Source of the DNA: CAXSEF01 sp964236535
GTDB taxonomy: Bacteria; Pseudomonadota; Alphaproteobacteria; Acetobacterales; Acetobacteraceae
NCBI GenBank assembly: GCA_964236535.1
Contig: CAXSEF010000053.1
Span: 1-22,716 of the forward strand
DNA length: 22,716 bases
Direction: 5' to 3'
A program made the position numbers and the translations under genes. Positions within the stretch are counted from its first letter, which is position 1; each line of letters opens with the position of its first letter. The notes below the pieces were generated by a model. It did no database searches. It was not told the origin of the DNA and worked only from the letters and a program-made list of their open reading frames with translations. This document shows positions 8,324-16,447 of the stretch, piece after piece.

Positions 8324-9118
8324 TTGACCCACCGCTCCCGCCTCCTGACCCTGTGCCTCGCCGCAGGCTACCTGTTCCTGTACGCCCCGATCGCCCTGGT
8401 AGTACTCTACTCGTTCAACAGCAGCGCCCTGGTCACGGTCTGGGCCGGCTGGTCGCTGCGCTGGTACGGCCAGCTGCTCGCCGACCCGGCGATCCTGGGC
8501 GCCGCGTGGCTGTCGCTGCGGGTCGGCGCGGTGGCCGCGAGCCTGGCCACGCTGCTGGGCACGCTCGCCGGGATGGCGCTGGCGCGGCACGGGCGGTTCG
8601 CCGGGCGCGGCCTGCTGTCCGGCCTGGTGGTGGCGCCGATGGTGATGCCGGACGTGATCATCGGCCTCGCGAGCCTGCTGCTGTTCGTCGAGCTCGGCCT
8701 CGGCCGCGGGTTCTGGACCATCGTCGCCGCGCACGTGACCTTCACCACCAGCGTGGTCAGCGTGGTGGTGCGCGCCCGGCTCGCGGAGTTCGACGTCTCG
8801 CTGGAGGAGGCGGCACAGGACCTGGGCGCCCCGCCCTGGCGGGTGTTCCTGGGCGTGACGCTGCCGCTGATCGCCCCCGCGGTGCTGGCCGGCTGGCTGC
8901 TGGCGTTCACCCTCTCGGCCGACGAGCTGGTGATCACGAGCTTCGTGTCCGGGCCGCAGGCCACGACGCTGCCGATGCTGGTGTACTCCAAGGTCAGGCT
9001 CGGCCTGACCCCGGACGTCAACGCGCTGGCGACACTGGTGGTGGCGCTGGTCGGCGTGGTGACGCTCGCGGCCGGGTGGCTGTCGTCACGGCGGGGCGCT
9101 CGCGCCGGAGGGGCATGA
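8324..9118 (+). CDS. potI: Polyamine ABC transporter permease, PotI/PotC type
   Basis: This is the second membrane subunit of the importer. It has 264 residues and about six membrane segments. It matches PotI closely: LYAPIALVVLYSFNSS, VTVWAGWSLRWYGQLL, APMVMPDVIIGLASLLLF, the EAA loop EEAAQDLGAPPWRVFLGVTL, and LSADELVITSFVSGPQATTL. The start is unusual. In this frame the only standard start near the expected N-terminus is TTG 8324, which is the last TTG of repeat copy C. The nearest GGAG (8307-8310) is 13 nt away and lies in the loop of a 7-bp hairpin. The native start may have been lost or displaced when the repeat arrived, so expression of this subunit could be weak. The stop at 9116-9118 is followed within 2 bp by another repeat copy. 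Confidence 0.9.
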   Translation: MTHRSRLLTLCLAAGYLFLYAPIALVVLYSFNSSALVTVWAGWSLRWYGQLLADPAILGAAWLSLRVGAVAASLATLLGTLAGMALARHGRFAGRGLLSGLVVAPMVMPDVIIGLASLLLFVELGLGRGFWTIVAAHVTFTTSVVSVVVRARLAEFDVSLEEAAQDLGAPPWRVFLGVTLPLIAPAVLAGWLLAFTLSADELVITSFVSGPQATTLPMLVYSKVRLGLTPDVNALATLVVALVGVVTLAAGWLSSRRGARAGGA

Positions 9119-9120
9119 GC

Positions 9121-9265
9121 GGCAAGGCAGGCAAGCAAGGCCAGAGGCTCCGCCTCTGGACTCCGCCAAAGGCCGAGCCTCTGGAATCCCTATGCTCAAG
9201 AGACGGGTTTCCAAAGGCCCCTGGCCTTTGGCGGGTCTGGGCAGAGCCCAGCCTTGCTTGCTTGC
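9121..9265. repeat. Palindromic repeat element, copy D, between convergent potI and the HdeD-like gene
   Basis: This is one of the fullest copies. The left arm has CCAGAGGC/GCCTCTGG and CCAAAGGC/GCCTCTGG (one mismatch). The centre is AATCCCTATGCTCAAGAGAC. The right arm has CCAAAGGCC/GGCCTTTGG (9211-9231, loop CCT), then CGGGTCTGGGCAGAGCCCAG and CCTTGC. It starts 2 bp after the potI stop and ends 12 bp from the stop of the opposite gene, so it could end transcription from both sides. No T tract is present. Confidence 0.9.
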
Positions 9266-9277
9266 AGGCGGACCCGG

Positions 9278-9844
9278 CTACGCCGCCTGGCGCCGCCGCA
9301 GCGACAGCCCGAACGACACCGCCGCCGCGCCCCCGGCGATCAGCTCGACCGCCACCAGCGTCCCCAGCACCCACAGCCCCGACCACGGCAGCGTCAGATA
9401 GAGCGCCAGCCCGATCACCAGCGCCACCAGGCCGCTGAGCAGCAGCACCCACCAGCCGCCCAGCCGCCGGTGGTTGGCCGCCCAGGCGACGCGGGCGACG
9501 CCTGCGAACACCAGGCAGGCGGCGAGGAACGCGGTCAGCACGACGGACCCCACGACCGGCTCGTTGATGATGGCGATGCCGCCCAGCGCGTAGCACAGCC
9601 CGATCACCGCCGGCAGCAGGAACCCGGCGAGGGCGCCGCCACGGTGGGCGGCGGCGTGCGCGACCTGGACCACGCCCGCGACGATCAGCAGCAGGCCGAT
9701 CAGCACGGTGCTGGCGAGCGTCGCGGCCACGACATCGACCCAGGCCAGCACGCCGAGCACGATCGACAGGACGCCGAGGCCGATGAGCCAGCCGGGACGC
9801 GGCGCTGTCGCGAGGCCGCCAAGGAGGCTGCGGCTGCTGGACAT
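9278..9844 (-). CDS. HdeD/DUF308 family multi-pass membrane protein
   Basis: This is a small inner-membrane protein of 188 residues with about six hydrophobic segments arranged as three repeated pairs, the layout of the HdeD (DUF308) family. Typical stretches are WLIGLGVLSIVLGVLAW, TVLIGLLLIVAGVVQVAHA and WWVLLLSGLVALVIGLALYL. E. coli HdeD is linked to acid resistance at high cell density, but for most family members the role is unknown and I infer nothing more specific here. ATG 9844 is well supported: GGAGGA stands 6 nt upstream. The frame stays open upstream to 10021 but that part is repeat-derived and has no such site. The gene is convergent with potI and lies downstream of the nitrate genes on the same strand, separated from them by a repeat arm. 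Confidence 0.88.
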   Translation of the reverse strand: MSSSRSLLGGLATAPRPGWLIGLGVLSIVLGVLAWVDVVAATLASTVLIGLLLIVAGVVQVAHAAAHRGGALAGFLLPAVIGLCYALGGIAIINEPVVGSVVLTAFLAACLVFAGVARVAWAANHRRLGGWWVLLLSGLVALVIGLALYLTLPWSGLWVLGTLVAVELIAGGAAAVSFGLSLRRRQAA

Positions 9845-9937
9845 GGGACATCCTCCGATGGCGGGCGCCGGCGCCCGGCGCGTGACACACGGATGCGCAA
9901 CGGCCGACAGGACGCCGAGTTCAGACGCCGCGCGTCT

Positions 9938-10017
9938 GGTACCCCTCAAGGAGGCCAGTCCAGGGGGGCTCCCCCTGGCGGAGTCCAGAGGCAGAGCCTC
10001 TGGCCTCGCTCGCTGCC
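9938..10017 (-). repeat. Single repeat arm (copy E) directly after the NirB-like stop
   Basis: Read on the minus strand, the arm begins at the base after the TGA of the NirB-like gene: GGCAGCGAGCGAGGCC, hairpin AGAGGCTCTGCCTCT, spacer ACTCCGCC, then a second hairpin CCAGGGGG/CCCCCTGG (9960-9978, perfect, three-base loop) whose sequence differs from other copies while pairing is kept. No opposite arm is recognisable. Confidence 0.82.
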
Positions 10018-11769
10018 TCACCCGCCCGGATCGAGCTCCGCGCGCAGCCGACCCAGGCTCTCCGCCGCAACCCCGGTGAGATCGATGCGCCCCGCATCGC
10101 CCAGCCGGACCCCCGCGCCATACCGCCGCGCCACCTCGCCGATGCGGATCATCTCGTCGCCGCTGATGACCCCGTCGACCATGCGCGGCCGCAGCGAGAC
10201 GGTGCCCGCCTCCCCGTCCCCGGCCGGGAGCGGCGGCGGCGGCGGCGTCGCCCAGCCGGCCACTCCCCCTGCCGCCACCGGCGCCGGCTCACCCGCCGCC
10301 GCAACCCCGGCCGCGTCCAGCCGCGCCGCGAACCACGCGACGACCTCGGCCACCAGCGACTTGCACGAGCCGCAGCCCATGCCCGCCCGCGTCGCCGCCA
10401 TCACCGCCTTCGCGGTCGTCTTGCCGTCGGCCACCGCGGCGCCGATCGCGCCCTTGCTGACGCCGTTGCAGTTGCACACCTGCGCGCCCGCCGGCATCTC
10501 GTCCAGCGTCACCGCGACCGACGGCGTGCCCAGGTCGAACAGCAGCGACAGCCGCTCCTCCGGCAGCGGGCTGTCGCGGTCGAACGCCTGCATCAGGTAC
10601 GCCGCCTTGCTGATGTCGCCCATCAGGATGCCGCCGACCAGCCGGCCGTCGCGCACGATCAGCTTCTTGTAGGTGCCGCGATGTGCCTCGGTGAACTGGA
10701 TCGTCTCGTCGCGCTCCTCGGCCGGCTCGGTGATCCCCATCGACGCCAGCTCCACCCCCATCACCTTGAGCTTCGTCGCCAGCTTGGAGCCGTGATACGC
10801 GCTCTCGATGTTGTGCCCAGTGATGTGATCGGCGAACACCCGCGCCTGCTCCCACAGCGGCGCCACCAGCCCGTACACCTTGCCGCGGTGCTGCGCGCAC
10901 TCGCCGACCACGTACACGTTCATGTCGTCCACCGAGCGCATCCGGTCGTCCACCACGATCGCGCGCTCCACCGTCAGCCCGGCGCTGCGCCCGATCTCGG
11001 CGTTCGGCCGGATGCCCGCCGAAATCACCACCATGTCGCAATCCAGCGTCTCGCCGTCCCTGAACGTCACCCCCGTCACCCGGTCCTCGCCCAGGATCGC
11101 GGTGGTCAGCGCCTCCAGGTGGATCCGCACCCCCAGCGACTCCATCTGGGCGCGCAGGATCGCACCCCCGGCCGCGTCGAGCTGCGCGCCCATCAGGTGC
11201 CTGCCCAGATGCACGACATGCACCTCGCAGCCGTGGTTCATCAGCCCGCGCGCCGCCTCCAGCCCGAGCAGCCCGCCGCCGATCACCACCGCGACCCGCG
11301 CGCCCGCCGCCGCCGCCGCGATGGCGTTGCAGTCGTCGAGGGTGCGGAAGCCGAACACCCCCGGCTTGACCGTGCCGTCGGCCAGCTCGAGCCCGGCCAT
11401 CGGCGGAATGAACGAGCGGCTCCCGGTGGCGATCAGCAGCACGTCGTACGGCGCGCGGGTGCCGTCCCCGCCGATCGCCACCCGCGCGCCGCGGTCGATG
11501 TCGGTGACCCGCACCCCCGCATGCAGCGTGATCGCGTTCTCCTCGTACCACGCCATCGGGTTGATGAAGATGTCCGCCCCGTCCTGCACCCCGCTGAGCA
11601 CGTTGGAGAGCAGGATGCGGTTGTAGTTCCCGTACGGCTCGGCCCCGAACACGGTGATGTCGAACATCGCGCCGCCGCCGCGCGCCAGCACCTCCTCGAC
11701 CGCGCGGGCGCCCGCCATCCCGTTGCCCACCACCACCAGACGCTGCTTGGGCAGGATGCTTGCGTCCAT
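10018..11769 (-). CDS. NirB-type FAD/NAD(P) oxidoreductase with BFD [2Fe-2S] domain, lacking the siroheme domain
   Basis: This is a cytoplasmic flavoprotein of 583 residues that resembles the first two thirds of the nitrite reductase large subunit NirB. It has an FAD fold starting VVVGNGMAGARAVEE (15-20 GNGMAG), an NAD(P) fold VVIGGGLLGLEAARGL at about 158-173, and a BFD-like [2Fe-2S] domain with Cys432, Cys434, Cys466 and Cys469. After a proline-rich linker comes about 60 residues of the ferredoxin-like nitrite/sulfite reductase half-domain (RPRMVDGVISGDEMIRIGEV, then RRYGAGV and RIDLTG). It then ends at LRAELDPGG, where full NirB (about 830-850 residues) continues into the siroheme/[4Fe-4S] catalytic part. 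As it stands it cannot reduce nitrite itself. It could pass electrons from NAD(P)H to NasA, as NasC/NasB-type subunits do, or be a truncated NirB. ATG 11769 is favoured (AGGGA 9 nt upstream). Confidence 0.85.
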   Translation of the reverse strand: MDASILPKQRLVVVGNGMAGARAVEEVLARGGGAMFDITVFGAEPYGNYNRILLSNVLSGVQDGADIFINPMAWYEENAITLHAGVRVTDIDRGARVAIGGDGTRAPYDVLLIATGSRSFIPPMAGLELADGTVKPGVFGFRTLDDCNAIAAAAAGARVAVVIGGGLLGLEAARGLMNHGCEVHVVHLGRHLMGAQLDAAGGAILRAQMESLGVRIHLEALTTAILGEDRVTGVTFRDGETLDCDMVVISAGIRPNAEIGRSAGLTVERAIVVDDRMRSVDDMNVYVVGECAQHRGKVYGLVAPLWEQARVFADHITGHNIESAYHGSKLATKLKVMGVELASMGITEPAEERDETIQFTEAHRGTYKKLIVRDGRLVGGILMGDISKAAYLMQAFDRDSPLPEERLSLLFDLGTPSVAVTLDEMPAGAQVCNCNGVSKGAIGAAVADGKTTAKAVMAATRAGMGCGSCKSLVAEVVAWFAARLDAAGVAAAGEPAPVAAGGVAGWATPPPPPLPAGDGEAGTVSLRPRMVDGVISGDEMIRIGEVARRYGAGVRLGDAGRIDLTGVAAESLGRLRAELDPGG

Positions 11770-11833
11770 CGGCCGGGGTCCCTGACAGTGGCGCGCGATC
11801 GTCGGCAGAACGCCCCTCAGCATGACCATTTGG

Positions 11834-11959
11834 GCAGGCAAGGCCAGAGGCTCTGCCTCCGGACTCCGCCAAAGGCCTGGCCTTTGGAATCCATTTGCTC
11901 AGGAGACGGGTTTCCAGAGGCCTCAGGCCTTGGCGGGTCTGGCAGAGCCCGGCCTTGCC
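11834..11959. repeat. Palindromic repeat element, copy F, between nasA and the NirB-like gene
   Basis: This is the clearest complete copy. The outer ends GGCAAGGCCAGAGGCTCTGC and GGCAGAGCCCGGCCTTGCC (11941-11959) are inverted copies of each other. Inside lie CCAAAGGCC/GGCCTTTGG (11869-11887, perfect, one-base loop), the centre AATCCATTTGCTCAGGAGAC, and CCAGAGGCC/GGCCTTGG. It sits between two same-strand genes, 24 bp after the nasA stop. Confidence 0.92.
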
Positions 11960-11983
11960 GTGCTTCGCAGCCCCCGCCCGCGC

Positions 11984-14107
<2,124 letters not shown>

Positions 14108-14254
14108 GCCGGATCAGCAGGACCCGGCGCAGGATGCACCGCGAACAGGCAGCTTGCACATCGCGACGGCGCCCCCGCGGCTCTGATGGTCGGACCGCAC
14201 CGGCATTACGGCGCCGTGACGGCCGATGCAAGCAAGGAGAATGCCACCCGCGGC

Positions 14255-14439
14255 GGTGGCCGCGTCGCCGGCCAGGCCAGCAAGGCCGGAGGCTCCGCCA
14301 AGGGCAAGCCCCTGGGACCCCGATGTCAAGCAGTTCCGCAGGGCCTGGCACCGCCCCCCCCGCAGCGTCCTCCCATGCGTGGGTCCGAAGGCTCGGCCCG
14401 CGGCGGAGTCCAGAGGCGGAGACTCCGGCCTCGCCTGCC
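14255..14439. repeat. Palindromic repeat element, copy G (rearranged), between the AI-2E gene and nasA
   Basis: Most of the 332-bp gap 14108-14439 is this copy. The left arm is shortened (GCAAGGCCGGAGGCTCCGCC, then CCAAGGGC/GCCCCTGG). About 60 bp of unrelated-looking sequence follow. The right arm is an inverted copy (GGCGGAGTCCAGAGGCGGAG, then CCGGCCTCGCCTGCC) that ends at the base before the stop of the AI-2E gene. The remaining 14108-14254, which must hold the nasA promoter, shows only the 10-bp palindrome ACGGCGCCGT at 14208-14217. I cannot assign a promoter. Confidence 0.75.
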
Positions 14440-15549
14440 TCAGGCCTTCCTCGGCCTGGCCTGGCTCTCGCCCAGCATGTGGCCGATCGGCGTGAGGCTG
14501 TCGATGTGGTCGCAGAATATCTTGAACACCGCGAGCAGCGGCACCGACAGGAACGCCCCCGGCACCCCCCACAGCCAGTCCCAGAAGAACAGCGACACGA
14601 TCACCAGCAGCGGGTTCAGCGTGAAGCGCCGGGCAAGCAGCATCGGCGTGATGGTCTCGCCTTCCATGATGTGGATCAGCAGGTACGTGCCCGCCGGCAC
14701 CAGCGCGAACCACGGCGAGGAGAAGCTCAGCAGCCCCACCAGCAGGAAAATCACCACCCCGGTCAGCGGGCCCAGGATCGGGATGTAGTTCAGCAAAAAG
14801 GCGACGGTGCCCCACAGCAGCGGCGCACCCATGCCGAACAGCCAGACCTGCAGCCCGTTCAGCACGCCCACCAGCAGGTTCATCATGGTGATCGTCGCAA
14901 GATACATCGAGATGTTGCCCTCGATCTCGCGGGCGATCTGCACCGCGCGCCGCTTGTCGGCGAAGCTGGGCAGCACGTCGACCAGGCGGTGCAGCAGGCT
15001 GTCGCCCGCGGAAAGCAGGAAGAACAGCAGCAGCAGCAGGGTGAACAGCTGGCCGAGCAGGGTCTTGGTGCCGCTCAGGATCGCCCCGCCGACCGCGCCG
15101 ACGCCGGGCGGCATGGCGCCGACGCTCGACGCGGGCGCCGGCTGCGGCTGCGGCTGGTCGCCGCCGCCCTGCTGCATGAGGTGCTGGAGCTGGTCCATGC
15201 CGTGGCGGACCGCGTCGATCGGGCCGGCAAGGCCGGACAGCTTGTGGCGTATCTCCGGCATCGCCTCCGGCGCCTTCCTGATCCACTCCGAGGCAGGGAA
15301 CGAGATCGCGAACAGCACGGCCGCAACGACGCAGAACAGCACGATGATGAGCAGCAGGGCCGCAAGCGTGCGCGGCAGCCGCAGCCGGTTGGTCAGCAGA
15401 CGCATCGCCGGCGAAAGCAGCAGGTTCAGCACGACCGCCAGCGTGATCGGCAGCACGATCTCGGCCGCGAAATACAGCGTGTAGAACACCGCCAGAACGG
15501 CAAGCAGAACGGTCGAGACGGTCCGCGCGTCGAAATGGGCGGCAGCCAT
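14440..15549 (-). CDS. AI-2E/PerM family multi-pass membrane transporter
   Basis: This is an inner-membrane protein of 369 residues in the AI-2E exporter (PerM/YdiK, formerly UPF0118) family. Family features are the N-terminal hydrophobic pairs (TVLLAVLAVFYTLYFAAEIV, ITLAVVLNLLLSP), the middle membrane segment LFTLLLLLFFLLSAGD, and the C-terminal set with LNYIPILGPLTG, HIMEGETITPMLLARR, LNPLLVIVSLFFWDWLWG and PGAFLSVPLLAVFKI. Some relatives export autoinducer-2 or act as sodium/proton antiporters; the substrate here is unknown. A glutamine/proline-rich insert near residues 140-165 (QQGGGDQPQPQPAPASS) is unusual. ATG 15549 is chosen as it leaves a short cytoplasmic lead. The frame is open upstream, with an immediately preceding GTG and an earlier TTG, so the N-terminus could be about 20 residues longer. 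The stop abuts a repeat arm. Confidence 0.87.
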   Translation of the reverse strand: MAAAHFDARTVSTVLLAVLAVFYTLYFAAEIVLPITLAVVLNLLLSPAMRLLTNRLRLPRTLAALLLIIVLFCVVAAVLFAISFPASEWIRKAPEAMPEIRHKLSGLAGPIDAVRHGMDQLQHLMQQGGGDQPQPQPAPASSVGAMPPGVGAVGGAILSGTKTLLGQLFTLLLLLFFLLSAGDSLLHRLVDVLPSFADKRRAVQIAREIEGNISMYLATITMMNLLVGVLNGLQVWLFGMGAPLLWGTVAFLLNYIPILGPLTGVVIFLLVGLLSFSSPWFALVPAGTYLLIHIMEGETITPMLLARRFTLNPLLVIVSLFFWDWLWGVPGAFLSVPLLAVFKIFCDHIDSLTPIGHMLGESQARPRKA

Positions 15550-15671
15550 CACCGCCTGCGCCTCGTGCTTGTCGTGCTCCTCGGTCGCGAGGTCCTGGGC
15601 GCTGGGATGGGGCAAGGGCGCGGCTTTCCGGCTCGTGGAGGAGCCGCACCCTGCGCCGGCGACGCGGCGCG

Positions 15672-15870
15672 GAGCAAGCGAGCAAGGCCAGAGGCTCTGC
15701 CTCCGGACGCAGCCNNNNNNNNNNNNNNNNNNNNNNNNNNNNNNNNNNNNNNNNNNNNNNNNNNNNNNNNNNNNNNNNNNNNNNNNNNNNNNNNNNNNNN
15801 NNNNNNNNNNNNNNTGGCATCCATTCGCCTGGAAGCAAGGCAGGGCCTCTGGGCAGAGTCTCACCTTGAA
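15672..15870. repeat. Palindromic repeat element, copy H, interrupted by an assembly gap
   Basis: The left arm reads GCAAGGCCAGAGGCTCTGCC then the spacer GGACGCAGCC, where the N run begins. After it, TGGCATCCATTCGCCTGG continues as the centre, followed by a decayed right arm. What is missing is the place where the second hairpin belongs. The rest of the 368-bp gap 15550-15917 holds no gene I can support; 15550-15671 is an open extension of the AI-2E frame. Confidence 0.72.
15715..15814. other. Assembly gap (100 N) within repeat copy H
   Basis: This is a run of exactly 100 N, the usual placeholder for unknown length. It replaces the second hairpin of the left arm of copy H; in intact copies that stretch is about 20 bp, so the true gap may be far shorter than 100. 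Confidence 0.95.
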
Positions 15871-15917
15871 TGTCCGCCTCCAGTCGAGGCTGCGTGAACC
15901 GTCGGGTCGAGGGTGCC

Positions 15918-16298
15918 TCAGATGCCGGCGACGGGATGCGTCGTCGTTCTCGACCCCGCTCCCGTGATCAGCGGTCGCCCTTCCGTCATCGCGGCCTGGA
16001 TGCCAGGGAGTTCGAGGGACGCGGTGTGGCTCTCGCTGTCGGTCCAGACCTCGGTGATCCAGACCGCATCGTCTCGCGTCGCGTCGAGGGCGATGACGTA
16101 GCTGAGACAGCCGGGCATCCCGTCCGTGCTCGCGGCCAGGATCCGGACAAGCTCGTCGCGATGCTCCGGCTTCGTCATCAACTGGCTGATGAGCCCATGC
16201 ATTGTCGTGCTCCGAGGTTCCGCCGTCGCGCCGCCCGCCGAGAGAACAGCCGACGTCGCCAGAGCGCCGAGGTTGAATGTCCGCCGATCGATTTCCAC
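15918..16298 (-). CDS. Antibiotic biosynthesis monooxygenase (ABM/YgiN-like) fold protein with a putative Tat signal
   Basis: This is a small protein of 126 residues if read from GTG 16298. The last 95 residues form an ABM-type ferredoxin-like domain, as in YgiN quinol monooxygenases: an opening strand HGLISQLMTKPEHRDELVRI, GCLSYVIALDATRDD, then VWITEVWTDSESHTASLEL. The first 30 or so residues (EIDRRTFNLGALATSAVLSA) look like an export signal with twin arginines in DRRTFNLG, so export by the Tat route is plausible but inferred. The alternative is a cytoplasmic protein from ATG 16202, which would match the bare domain length of the family. There is no ribosome site before GTG 16298, because repeat copy I begins 3 bp upstream. 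The substrate is unknown. It is on the same strand as, and downstream of, chvG. Confidence 0.75.
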   Translation of the reverse strand: MEIDRRTFNLGALATSAVLSAGGATAEPRSTTMHGLISQLMTKPEHRDELVRILAASTDGMPGCLSYVIALDATRDDAVWITEVWTDSESHTASLELPGIQAAMTEGRPLITGAGSRTTTHPVAGI

Positions 16299-16300
16299 GA

Positions 16301-16428
16301 AAGCAAGTCCAGAGGCTCTGCTTCCGGACGCAGCCAAAGGCCGAGCCCTAGGAACCCCCTTGCTTGACAAGCGGGTTTCCAAAGGCCTCAAGGCCTTTGG
16401 CGGGTCTGGGCAGAGCCCGGCCTTGCTT
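16301..16428. repeat. Palindromic repeat element, copy I, between chvG and the monooxygenase gene
   Basis: Near-complete copy. The left arm is AGCAAGTCCAGAGGCTCTGC with a weakened second hairpin (CCAAAGGC/GCCCTAGG). The right arm has a perfect 10-bp hairpin CCAAAGGCCT/AGGCCTTTGG (16379-16400, loop CA), then CGGGTCTGGGCAGAGCCCGG and CCTTGC. It fills all but about 20 bp between the two genes. Confidence 0.9.
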
Positions 16429-16447
16429 CGCGCCCGCACCCCCGCCG

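Noticed and set aside
9121..9265. A classical intrinsic terminator between potI and the HdeD-like gene
   Set aside because: The stems are strong but no run of T follows on either strand, so I list the element as a repeat with possible terminator function only.
14208..14217. The palindrome ACGGCGCCGT as an operator for nasA
   Set aside because: A single 10-bp GC palindrome is expected by chance in such DNA, and no second site or known regulator motif supports it.
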